Shown here: piece after piece, positions 1 through 6,145 of the stretch | Layout: every line of letters begins with the position of its first letter | Numbering within the stretch: position 1 is the first letter of the stretch | NCBI GenBank assembly: GCA_905210875.1 | Contig: CAJLYN010000106.1 | Coordinates: 1 to 7,232 of the forward strand | Reading direction: 5' to 3' | Origin: an uncultured Bacteroides sp. | GTDB taxonomy: Bacteria; Bacteroidota; Bacteroidia; Bacteroidales; UBA11471 | DNA length: 7,232 nucleotides | Translations under genes and position numbers: made by a program | Notes under the pieces: model-generated | The model's input: the letters and a program-made list of their open reading frames with translations, nothing else | Database searches by the model: none | What the model was told of the DNA's origin: nothing

Positions 1-51
1 ATGTATAGCACTAATCATCACCACCATTTTCATCATGGCTCTTACGAGTAA
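1..51 (+). CDS. hisL: Histidine-rich leader peptide of the his operon
   Basis: This short frame reads MYSTNHHHHFHHGSYE followed by TAA. Six of the seven codons from residue 6 to residue 12 are histidine (four His, Phe, two His). It lies just upstream of a strong terminator and then hisG, the first gene of histidine synthesis. That is the arrangement of an attenuation leader peptide: the ribosome measures charged tRNA-His by how fast it passes the His run. The peptide itself probably has no function after translation. Enterobacterial HisL (16 residues with seven consecutive His, from memory) has the same size and idea, but the sequence outside the His run does not match. The ATG is the very first base of the window, so its ribosome-binding region and promoter cannot be seen, and an in-frame start further upstream is possible. 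Confidence 0.85.
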   Translation: MYSTNHHHHFHHGSYE

Positions 52-124
52 GGGGTGAGTGGTTGTGTATATACATGAACATAACGTTTAGAAACGCTTG
101 CCTCTGTCGGGGCAGGCGTTTTTT
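39..124 (+). promoter_or_regulatory. his operon transcription attenuator (alternative RNA folds)
   Basis: Three mutually exclusive pairings can be drawn. (1) Bases 39-44 pair with 49-54 around a CGAG loop; this covers the leader stop codon and would sequester the start of segment 2. (2) Antiterminator: 51-61 (AGGGGTGAGTG) pairs with 95-105 (CGCTTGCCTCT) over 11 continuous positions, seven Watson-Crick and four G-U. (3) Terminator: 92-102 pairs with 111-121. Pairings 2 and 3 both use 95-102, so only one can form. A ribosome stalled on the His codons (16-36) would disrupt 39-44 and leave 51-61 free, giving antitermination. A ribosome that reaches the stop codon (49-51) would cover 51-61, giving termination. 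The folds were found by hand, and the antiterminator is weakened by its G-U pairs. Confidence 0.72.
92..124 (+). terminator. Intrinsic terminator of the his leader (attenuator hairpin)
   Basis: AACGCTTGCC at 93-102 pairs with GGCAGGCGTT at 111-120, ten pairs with a single G-U; A92-T121 extends the stem to eleven. The loop is TCTGTCGG. The 3' arm runs into six consecutive T residues at 119-124. It lies after the leader peptide and 44 bases before the hisG start, so it would end transcription before the structural genes unless the antiterminator forms. Confidence 0.88.
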
Positions 125-168
125 GTTGGCAAAAAGGAAAAACGAATATCATATAAAAGCGAAATAAA

Positions 169-1020
169 ATGTTACGCATTGCGATTCAATCAAAGGGCCG
201 TCTCAACGAAGATTCGATGGCTCTGCTTTCAGAAACTGGTATCAAATTATCGTCGGGTAAGCGCACCTTGCTGGTGCAGTCGCCCAATTTTCCCATCGAA
301 GTGTTGTTTTTGAGAGACGACGACATTCCCGACTCTGTTGCTTCGGGTGTTGCCGACGTGGGAATTGTGGGTCTGAACGAGTTCCTCGAAAAAGAACGCA
401 AAGCCGAGATTGTCAAGGAGCTGGGTTTCAGCAAATGCCGCCTCTCGCTAGCGATACCCAAAGATATTGATTATCCCGGGTTGTCGTGGTTCAACGGCCG
501 CAAGATTGCCACCTCCTATCCGGTTATCCTGCGTCGTTATTTGCAGGAAAACCATATTTCGGCCGACATACACATTATCACCGGCTCGGTGGAGATAGCG
601 CCCGGTATCGGGTTGGCCGATGCCATTTTCGACATCGTAAGCTCGGGCAGTACCTTGGTGAGCAACAATCTGCGCGAGGTAGAGGTCGTGGTAAAGTCCG
701 AGGCCGTGTTGATTGCCACCCCCGGATTGTCGGAAGAGAAGAAAGAGGTTCTCAACGCGTTTCTCTTCCGCATGGAGGCCGTGCAGAAGGCCGAAGACAA
801 GAAATATGTACTCATGAATGCTCCGACCTCGGCCGTTGATGATATTCTGGCCGTGCTGCCCGGTATAAAAAGTCCCACTGTCATGCCTCTGGCACAGGAG
901 GGGTGGTGTTCGATACACACGGTACTCGACGAAAAATGTTTCTGGCAGATTATCAATAAACTCAAATCGGTGGGCGCAGAAGGCATCTTGGCCTTGAACA
1001 TCGAAAAAATGGTATTATAA
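169..1020 (+). CDS. hisG: ATP phosphoribosyltransferase, long (HisG-L) form
   Basis: This enzyme catalyses the first committed step of histidine synthesis: ATP and PRPP give phosphoribosyl-ATP in the cytoplasm. At 283 residues it is the long form, which has its own regulatory domain and needs no HisZ partner. The N-terminus MLRIAIQSKGRL and the segment VADVGIVGLNEF (residues 61-72) are typical of the family. The PRPP-binding region spans about 139-163, including GLADAIFD (148-155) and SSGSTL (158-163). The C-terminal ACT-like domain runs from about 213, with PTVMPLAQEGW near 236-246; in this family it binds histidine for feedback inhibition. The ATG sits behind an A-rich stretch without a clear Shine-Dalgarno sequence, usual for Bacteroidota. 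It is the first structural gene behind the attenuator, so the pathway entry appears to be controlled both by transcription and by allostery. Confidence 0.97.
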   Translation: MLRIAIQSKGRLNEDSMALLSETGIKLSSGKRTLLVQSPNFPIEVLFLRDDDIPDSVASGVADVGIVGLNEFLEKERKAEIVKELGFSKCRLSLAIPKDIDYPGLSWFNGRKIATSYPVILRRYLQENHISADIHIITGSVEIAPGIGLADAIFDIVSSGSTLVSNNLREVEVVVKSEAVLIATPGLSEEKKEVLNAFLFRMEAVQKAEDKKYVLMNAPTSAVDDILAVLPGIKSPTVMPLAQEGWCSIHTVLDEKCFWQIINKLKSVGAEGILALNIEKMVL

Positions 1021-1032
1021 AAATGTCATCTT

Positions 1033-2319
1033 ATGAAAATCATCAAATACCCCGCACGCGATAGTTGGTCGCACGTCGTTGAGCGACCGCACCTCGATGC
1101 CCAGACACTTTCCGATACGGTATCGGCGCTGCTCTCCGACATACGCCGTCGGGGCGATGCTGCGGTGAGAGAGTGTGTCGAACGTTTTCAGGGCGTCTCT
1201 CTTGACCGTTTCGAAGTGTCCCCCGAAGAGATGAAGGCCGCCGAAGCGGCCGTCTCGGACGAATTGAAGGCTGCCATCGCCGCCGCTGCTGCCAACATAA
1301 CCCGTTTCCATGCCTCCCAGGCCATGCCGCTTCACAAGGTGGAGACCACACCCGGAGTTGTATGCTGGCAGAAGTCGGTACCCATACAGCGGGTAGGACT
1401 CTATATACCCGGTGGTACGGCACCTCTCTTCTCGACCGTACTCATGCTGGCCATACCTGCCCGCGTAGCCGGTTGCCCCGAGATTGTGCTGTGTAGCCCC
1501 TGTGCGCCCGATGGTAAGATAAATGCAGCCGTACTCTATGCTGCCCGCGTAGCCGGTGTACATCGTATCTATAAGCTGGGCGGTGTGCAGGCCATAGGCG
1601 CCATGGCCTACGGTACCGAGTCGGTGCCTCGCGTGTATAAGATTTTCGGTCCCGGCAACCAGTATGTTACCGAAGCCAAGCAGCAGATTACCCGCCATGG
1701 AGTGGCGATAGACATGCCGGCCGGACCCTCCGAAGTGGCTGTTGTGGCCGACGCCTCGTCCGACATGACCTTTGTCGCCTCAGATTTTCTCTCTCAGGCC
1801 GAACATGGGGCCGACAGTCAGTCGGTACTTTTTACGACCGACGAGTCGGTCATAGAGCCGCTGCTCGCCGAGATAGAGAAGCAGTTGTCGGCCCTGTCGC
1901 GTCGCTCATTGACCGAGAAATCTCTGGCTCACAGCCGCATTGTCTTGTTGCGTGATAAAGACGAGCTGATCGACATGGTCAACCTCTATGCTCCCGAGCA
2001 CCTCATTATTCAATGTGCCGACTATGCCGAAGTGGCCGAGCGGGTAGTCAATGCCGGCTCGGTATTTCTCGGACCCTATACGCCCGAGAGTGCAGGCGAC
2101 TATGCCTCGGGTACCAACCACACGCTGCCCACCAGCGGCTATGCACGCGCATACAGTGGTGTGAATCTCGACAGCTTTATACGGAAAATTACCTTTCAGG
2201 AGATTTCGCGCGACGGGTTGCTGCGTCTCGGTCCCGTCATCGAAGTCATGGCAGCCAACGAAGGCCTCGACGCTCATAAGAATGCCGTTACATTGCGTCT
2301 GGGCAAAGTAAAATCTTAA
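1033..2319 (+). CDS. hisD: Histidinol dehydrogenase
   Basis: This zinc- and NAD-dependent enzyme carries out the last two oxidations of the pathway, histidinol to histidinal to histidine. The 428-residue length is normal. Key residues can be placed by the motifs: [10 protein letters not shown] gives zinc ligands Q255 and H258, YAPEHL gives the catalytic pair E322-H323, [14 protein letters not shown] gives zinc ligand D356, and [10 protein letters not shown] gives zinc ligand H415. All are offset by four from the E. coli positions (Q259, H262, D360, H419; E326, H327), so the enzyme should be active. YIPGGTAPL (124-132) and FGPGNQYV (205-212) are also family signatures. It starts 12 bases after the hisG stop. 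A nearby ATG at 1023 is in another frame and stops after a few codons. Confidence 0.97.
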   Translation: MKIIKYPARDSWSHVVERPHLDAQTLSDTVSALLSDIRRRGDAAVRECVERFQGVSLDRFEVSPEEMKAAEAAVSDELKAAIAAAAANITRFHASQAMPLHKVETTPGVVCWQKSVPIQRVGLYIPGGTAPLFSTVLMLAIPARVAGCPEIVLCSPCAPDGKINAAVLYAARVAGVHRIYKLGGVQAIGAMAYGTESVPRVYKIFGPGNQYVTEAKQQITRHGVAIDMPAGPSEVAVVADASSDMTFVASDFLSQAEHGADSQSVLFTTDESVIEPLLAEIEKQLSALSRRSLTEKSLAHSRIVLLRDKDELIDMVNLYAPEHLIIQCADYAEVAERVVNAGSVFLGPYTPESAGDYASGTNHTLPTSGYARAYSGVNLDSFIRKITFQEISRDGLLRLGPVIEVMAANEGLDAHKNAVTLRLGKVKS

Positions 2320-2330
2320 CATATACGACT

Positions 2331-3374
2331 ATGTTTGACCTGGAAAAATGGATTCGTCCCAATATCTTGCATTTGAAGCCCTATTCGTCGGCCCGCGATG
2401 AATTCAAGGGCGAAGCGTCGGTCTTTCTCGATGCCAACGAAAACCCGCACAACGGCCCCTATAACCGTTATCCCGACCCCTTGCAGTGGGAGCTTAAAAA
2501 GAAAATCGCTGCCGTCAAAGGGGTTGCTCCCGAGAGCATTTTCCTCGGCGTGGGCAGCGACGAGTGTATCGATGTGTTGTTCAGGGCCTTCTGTGTACCC
2601 GGGCGCGACAATGTGGTGGCCATCGATCCCACCTACGGTATGTATAAGGTGTGTGCCGATATCAACGATGTGGCTTATCGTCCGGTGAGACTGAACGAGA
2701 ATTTCGACTTTGATGTCGACGACCTTCTGAATCGGGTCGACGACTACACGAAACTGATATTTCTCTGTTCACCCAACAACCCGTCGGGCAATAGCCTTTC
2801 TGACGAGAAGATAGAGCAACTTCTGCAACGCTATCCCGGACTCGTGGTTGTCGACGAGGCCTACATCGACTTTGCCTCCCGGCCCGGTTTTCTGCCCCGA
2901 CTGTCACAGTACGACAATCTCGTGGTGCTGCATACCTTCTCCAAAGCCTGGGGGGCAGCGGCCGTGCGGCTGGGTATGGCTTTTGCCCACCCTTCGATAA
3001 TTGCGGTGTTTAACAAGATAAAATATCCCTACAACATCAACCTGCTGACGCAGCGTTATGCTGCCGAGATGCTCGACTGCTACCCGCAAGTGCAAGCGTG
3101 GGTAGACGAGCTGGTGGCTTCGCGTGAACTCCTTCGCCGGCAGCTGGCAACGCTCCCTGTGGTGCGTCATATTTACCCCAGCGATGCCAACTTCCTGCTG
3201 GTACGCGTCGACGACGCACAGCGTGTCTACGACTTTTTGGTGGGGCGCGGCATCATCGTGCGCAACCGCAACAAGATAACTCTTTGCGACAATTGCCTGC
3301 GCATTACCGTCGGCACCGGTGAGGAAGATTCCCAGTTGATTGATGCATTACAATCTTATTCAGCAAGTATATGA
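2331..3374 (+). CDS. hisC: Histidinol-phosphate aminotransferase
   Basis: This PLP-dependent fold-type I aminotransferase converts imidazole-acetol phosphate and glutamate to histidinol phosphate and 2-oxoglutarate. The 347-residue length is normal. Visible family features are [10 protein letters not shown] (33-42) near the N-terminus, CSPNNPSGN (146-154), [10 protein letters not shown] (172-181) with D175 and Y178 expected to contact the cofactor, and [13 protein letters not shown] (203-215) carrying the Schiff-base lysine K205 and R213. NCLRITVGT (321-329) carries the arginine (R324) expected to bind the substrate. The SKAWG form, rather than SKAFG, is as I recall it from Bacteroides enzymes. 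It starts 11 bases after the hisD stop, and its TGA overlaps the hisB start as ATGA, so hisC and hisB are probably translationally coupled. Confidence 0.95.
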   Translation: MFDLEKWIRPNILHLKPYSSARDEFKGEASVFLDANENPHNGPYNRYPDPLQWELKKKIAAVKGVAPESIFLGVGSDECIDVLFRAFCVPGRDNVVAIDPTYGMYKVCADINDVAYRPVRLNENFDFDVDDLLNRVDDYTKLIFLCSPNNPSGNSLSDEKIEQLLQRYPGLVVVDEAYIDFASRPGFLPRLSQYDNLVVLHTFSKAWGAAAVRLGMAFAHPSIIAVFNKIKYPYNINLLTQRYAAEMLDCYPQVQAWVDELVASRELLRRQLATLPVVRHIYPSDANFLLVRVDDAQRVYDFLVGRGIIVRNRNKITLCDNCLRITVGTGEEDSQLIDALQSYSASI

Positions 3375-4501
3375 AAAAGAAACGCGCTCTCTTTATAGAC
3401 CGTGACGGTACGCTGGTTGTTGAGCCGCCTGTCGACTATCAGCTCGACAGTCTCGAAAAGTTACAGTTTGTGCCCAAGGTTTTTCGAAATCTCTCTTTTA
3501 TTCGGGAGAAACTCGACTTTGAACTGGTAATGGTTACCAATCAGGACGGGCTGGGTACCGACTCCTTCCCCGAAGAGACATTTTGGCCGGCACATAACAA
3601 GATGTTGCAGGCCTTTGCCGGCGAAGGCATTGTTTTTGACGCTATCTACATCGACCGTTCTTTCCCGGAGGAGAACCTCCCTACACGCAAGCCGGGCACG
3701 GCGATGCTCACTGCCTATCTCGACGGGAGCTACGATATGTCGGCCTCGTTTGTCATCGGCGATCGTCTTACAGATATGCAATTGGCCTGTAACCTGGGGT
3801 GTCGCGGTATCCTCTATGGCGATAGTTCCATGCAGGTAGCTGTCGACGAGGCCGGACTTGGCGAGGTGTGTGTACTCATCTCCGACGATTGGGACAAGAT
3901 TTCGGAGTACCTCTTTGCCGGTGAACGGTGGGCCGAGGTGCGTCGCACGACGTCGGAGACCGATGTCTTTGTAAGTCTGAATCTTGACGGTAGCGGTCGT
4001 GGCGACATCTCCACCGGCATCGGATTTTTCGACCACATGCTCGACCAGATAACCCGCCATTCGGGTATCGACCTGACGGTGCGTTGCCAGGGCGACCTCC
4101 ACGTCGACGAGCATCATACCATAGAAGATACCGGTATAGCGCTGGGTGAGGCCATAGCCCGGGCTTTGGGCGACAAGCGCGGAATCGAACGCTATGGCTT
4201 CTGTCTGCCGATGGACGACTCTCTTTGCACCGTCGCACTCGATTTTGGCGGTCGGGCATGGCTGGTGTGGAATGCCGTTTTTTACCGCGAAAAGATTGGC
4301 GATATGCCTACCGAAATGTTTTTGCACTTTTTTAAATCGCTCAGCGACGCGGCTCGCATGAATCTGACGGTGAAAGCCGAAGGCGAAAACGAGCATCATA
4401 AAATTGAAGGTATCTTCAAGGCGTTTGCCCGTTCGTTGAAGATGGCCTTGCGTCGCGATATTTTCCATTATGAATTGCCGTCTACAAAAGGTCTTTTGTA
4501 G
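3371..4501 (+). CDS. hisB: Bifunctional histidinol-phosphatase / imidazoleglycerol-phosphate dehydratase
   Basis: Two enzymes are fused in 376 residues. Residues 1 to about 165 are a HAD-type phosphatase (histidinol phosphate to histidinol), with motif I FIDRDGTL (nucleophile D10, acid D12), motif II VTNQDG (T56), motif III RKP (K107) and motif IV GDRLTD (D131, D135). Residues from about 186 to 376 are the dehydratase making imidazole-acetol phosphate, with manganese-binding motifs FFDHMLDQ (H222), [11 protein letters not shown] (H248, H249) and [13 protein letters not shown] (H342, H343, E346). The fusion is known from enterobacteria and Bacteroidota. Unlike the E. coli phosphatase domain, the zinc loop is absent: the positions aligned with C92, H94, C100 and C102 are D95, S97, L103 and T105. 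Last gene of the operon; the stop lies inside an inverted repeat and a terminator follows. Confidence 0.96.
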   Translation: MKKKRALFIDRDGTLVVEPPVDYQLDSLEKLQFVPKVFRNLSFIREKLDFELVMVTNQDGLGTDSFPEETFWPAHNKMLQAFAGEGIVFDAIYIDRSFPEENLPTRKPGTAMLTAYLDGSYDMSASFVIGDRLTDMQLACNLGCRGILYGDSSMQVAVDEAGLGEVCVLISDDWDKISEYLFAGERWAEVRRTTSETDVFVSLNLDGSGRGDISTGIGFFDHMLDQITRHSGIDLTVRCQGDLHVDEHHTIEDTGIALGEAIARALGDKRGIERYGFCLPMDDSLCTVALDFGGRAWLVWNAVFYREKIGDMPTEMFLHFFKSLSDAARMNLTVKAEGENEHHKIEGIFKAFARSLKMALRRDIFHYELPSTKGLL

Positions 4502-4502
4502 A
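4481..4502 (+). repeat. Inverted repeat spanning the hisB stop codon
   Basis: TCTACAAAAG (4481-4490) and CTTTTGTAGA (4493-4502) are perfect reverse complements with two bases between. As RNA this would give a nine-pair stem with a GGTC loop, covering the last codons and the TAG stop of hisB. It ends eight bases before the operon terminator, so two hairpins stand in tandem at the 3' end of the message. A role in 3'-end stability is conceivable but is inference. Confidence 0.6.
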
Positions 4503-4510
4503 CAATGTTT

Positions 4511-4547
4511 GAGGCCTTCATCAAAGTACAGATGAAGGCCTCTTTTT
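4511..4547 (+). terminator. Intrinsic terminator of the his operon
   Basis: GAGGCCTTCATC (4511-4522) and GATGAAGGCCTC (4531-4542) form a perfect 12-bp stem with an eight-base loop, followed directly by five T residues. It begins nine bases after the hisB stop. There is no A-run on the upstream side, so it should act only on + strand transcripts. Confidence 0.93.
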
Positions 4548-4704
4548 AATCACCTTGTTGTGTCGCTTTTTATAAGCGAAGCAATTTGATGACTTGTCCC
4601 TGTGGTAAATTGAATGTTGGGACCTTAAATTAAGCAAAAGTTATATACTCTCGTGTGTTTATGCCATTCTTATCTGTTTAATAGTAGTTGTTTGTTATTA
4701 ATGT

Positions 4705-4731
4705 TGTAAAGTTATATATTATAACTTTACA
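4705..4731. repeat. 27-bp palindrome, 12-bp perfect arms
   Basis: TGTAAAGTTATA (4705-4716) and TATAACTTTACA (4720-4731) are perfect reverse complements separated by TAT. It could be a DNA-binding site for a dimeric protein or a cruciform or RNA hairpin. It is very AT-rich and has no T-run after it, so it does not look like a terminator. No gene start lies nearby on either strand, which makes a simple operator unlikely. Confidence 0.7.
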
Positions 4732-4785
4732 TTGAAATTATAGATAAAAAAATTAAGAATTAATAACACAAAGAATTCTTTTGAC

Positions 4786-4810
4786 TTTTCATGACCGAAG
4801 TACATGAAAA
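4786..4810 (-). repeat. Inverted repeat with a UUCG-type loop on the minus strand
   Basis: TTTTCATG (4786-4793) and CATGAAAA (4803-4810) form an eight-bp stem. Read on the minus strand, the interior is T-AC-TTCG-GT, so two more pairs close a C(UUCG)G tetraloop after a one-base bulge. That loop is known to be unusually stable in RNA. No T-run follows on the minus strand. The role is unknown; it lies about 110 bases beyond the rnf terminator and could belong to an undetected small transcript. Confidence 0.45.
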
Positions 4811-4920
4811 TAGTTTTATGGATAGGGCTGAGGGTTGATCTAGGGTTTAGCATTTAATAGGCCTCTTATGGGTTTGTTTGAAAAAGACTCCTGATTGATG
4901 CGGGTGCCAGAAGAGTATAC

Positions 4921-4957
4921 AAAAAAAGAGAGCCAAAAATACTTGACTCTCTTTTTT
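4921..4957. terminator. Bidirectional intrinsic terminator between the his and rnf operons
   Basis: AAAAAAGAGAG (4922-4932) pairs with CTCTCTTTTTT (4947-4957) over 11 positions; after one mismatch CAA/TTG adds three more pairs, leaving a six-base loop. The A-run on one side and the T-run on the other mean that both strands end a hairpin in a U-tract: six T on the plus strand and seven on the minus strand. On the minus strand it starts 16 bases after the rnfA stop, so it should end the rnf transcript. On the plus strand it would back up the his terminator. Confidence 0.85.
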
Positions 4958-4973
4958 GTCTTTGAGGAATGCT

Positions 4974-5555
4974 TTATCCGATTTTGATACCGGCAAATCC
5001 CATGAAAGCAAGTGCCAGCAGTCCGGCAACGAGCAGGGCGATGGGGGTACCTTGCATGGCTTTGGGCAGTTTGGTGGTAGCCAGTTGTTCGCGGATACCG
5101 GCAAAGAGCACCATGGCCAGCATGAAGCCGAGAGCGGTAGAGATGGCGAAGACAACCGATTCGAGCAGGTTGTACTCTTTCTGAATGACAAGAATGGCTA
5201 CACCCAGAATGGTACAGTTGGTCGTAATCAGCGGCAGGAACACACCGAGTGCCTGATAGAGGGGAGGAGATACCTTTTTAAGGATAATCTCTACCATCTG
5301 CACGAGAGCGGCGATGACGAGAATGAAGACGATGGTCTGCATGAATCCGATGCCGAAAGCGTCGAGCAGATATTTTTGCAGCAGGTAGGTACATATCGTG
5401 GCAATCGTCATCACGAAAGCAACGGCGGCACCCATGCCGGTAGCGGTGCTCACTTTCTTTGATACGCCCAAGAAAGGACAGATACCCAAGAATTGCGCCA
5501 ATACGATGTTATTGACAAAGATGGCGGTAATGAATATGGAAATATAGGTAATCAT
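4974..5555 (-). CDS. rnfA: Rnf electron-transport complex subunit A
   Basis: This integral inner-membrane subunit belongs to the ferredoxin:NAD+ oxidoreductase (Rnf), which couples electron transfer to Na+ or H+ movement. The 193-residue length and a pattern of six hydrophobic segments (roughly 4-23, 38-57, 70-90, 101-122, 132-153 and 170-188) fit the RnfA/NqrE family. The opening [20 protein letters not shown] and the segment [12 protein letters not shown] carry the two conserved cysteines C26 and C114. By homology with Nqr, these pair with two cysteines of RnfE to hold an iron-sulfur cluster inside the membrane. NqrE is a close relative, but the rnfD-rnfG-rnfE-rnfA order and the neighbours make RnfA the better name. 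It is the last gene of the operon: it starts five bases after the rnfE stop and is followed by a terminator. Confidence 0.93.
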   Translation of the reverse strand: MITYISIFITAIFVNNIVLAQFLGICPFLGVSKKVSTATGMGAAVAFVMTIATICTYLLQKYLLDAFGIGFMQTIVFILVIAALVQMVEIILKKVSPPLYQALGVFLPLITTNCTILGVAILVIQKEYNLLESVVFAISTALGFMLAMVLFAGIREQLATTKLPKAMQGTPIALLVAGLLALAFMGFAGIKIG

Positions 5556-5560
5556 ATCGC

Positions 5561-6145
5561 TTATTTGGTTTTAAGTTTGTTGACTATGGCGATGAGGTAC
5601 CCAAGAGCGATGAATGCGCCGGGAGCCAATACGAAGATGAGCGAACCGTAGTGCTCGGGGTAGATGGTGCAGTCAAAGACTTTGCCTGTTCCGAGGAATT
5701 CACGTACGCTACCCAGCAAGGTAAGGGCAATGGTGAATCCCAATCCGATTCCGACACCGTCGAGCATGGAGTCAAATGCATTGTGTTTGGCGGCGAAAGC
5801 TTCGGCACGACCCAATACGATACAGTTCACTACGATAAGTGGAATGAAGAGTCCCAGGCTTTCGTAGAGTGCCGGTACATAGGCTTCCATACACATCTGC
5901 AAGATGGTTACGAATGCGGCGATGACGACGATGAATGAGGGAATGCGCACCTTATCGGGAATGTAGTCCTTGATGAGGGCAATAACGATGTTGGAGCAGA
6001 TGAGAACAAACATCGTAGCCAGTCCCATACCCAAGCCGTTGATGGCCGATGAGGTAGTACCCAGCGTAGGACACATACCCAGCAGCAGGGCAAAGGTGGG
6101 GTTTTCTGTAATGATACCGTTGAGAATGATTTTGAATTTATTCAT
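5561..6145 (-). CDS. rnfE: Rnf electron-transport complex subunit E
   Basis: This is the membrane partner of RnfA, related to it in sequence and expected to lie in the membrane with opposite topology. I chose the start at 6145, giving 194 residues that begin [20 protein letters not shown], which is the family N-terminus. The frame stays open to an ATG at 6211, but that would add 22 proline- and arginine-rich residues that only read rnfG in another frame. A Shine-Dalgarno-like AAGGAGG six bases before the ATG supports the shorter start. Conserved cysteines C25 (LLGMCPTLG) and C108 (IVVNCIVLG) should share the intramembrane cluster with RnfA. About six hydrophobic segments are visible. The start overlaps the end of rnfG by eight bases, implying coupled translation. 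Confidence 0.94.
   Translation of the reverse strand: MNKFKIILNGIITENPTFALLLGMCPTLGTTSSAINGLGMGLATMFVLICSNIVIALIKDYIPDKVRIPSFIVVIAAFVTILQMCMEAYVPALYESLGLFIPLIVVNCIVLGRAEAFAAKHNAFDSMLDGVGIGLGFTIALTLLGSVREFLGTGKVFDCTIYPEHYGSLIFVLAPGAFIALGYLIAIVNKLKTK

Larger units (their letters stand above)
4548..4920. other. AT-rich intergenic spacer between converging operons, no gene recognised
   Basis: This stretch separates the his terminator from the rnf terminator and is much richer in A and T than the genes around it. I find no open frame that resembles a known protein. The only small + strand frame noticed (4589-4633, MTCPCGKLNVGTLN) is 14 codons long and has no supporting context. The stretch contains three hairpin-forming sequences: a weak six-bp stem at 4563-4579, a 12-bp inverted repeat at 4705-4731, and an eight-bp one at 4786-4810. 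I saw no clear Bacteroidota promoter (TAnnTTTG with an upstream TTTG at suitable spacing). It may be a decayed gene, a small RNA locus or plain spacer; the sequence does not decide. Confidence 0.6.

Noticed and set aside
52..168. T-box or other riboswitch controlling hisG
   Set aside because: No T-box core sequence or specifier-loop architecture is visible, and the His codon run with competing hairpins already explains the region.
98..313. A 71-codon plus-strand frame starting in the attenuator
   Set aside because: It begins inside the terminator stem and overlaps hisG in another frame; the sequence shows no domain.
1015..1698. A 227-codon minus-strand frame opposite hisD
   Set aside because: Shadow of hisD: no recognisable domain and no independent context.
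3461..4468. A 335-codon open frame on the minus strand opposite hisB
   Set aside because: It lies wholly inside a gene with clear catalytic motifs on the plus strand, resembles no known protein, and is explained by the codon bias of hisB leaving few stops on the opposite strand.
4563..4579. Hairpin TCGCTT / AAGCGA after the his terminator
   Set aside because: Only six pairs and no T-run follows on either strand, so it is not a convincing terminator or conserved element.
4589..4633. 14-codon frame MTCPCGKLNVGTLN in the spacer
   Set aside because: Too short and unsupported; no binding site, promoter or neighbour suggests that it is translated. It could be a gene remnant, but nothing identifies it.
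4825..4872. Four GGG runs that might form a G-quadruplex
   Set aside because: The loops would be about 4, 8 and 24 bases, too long for a stable structure, and the telomere-like GGGTT pattern is probably coincidence.
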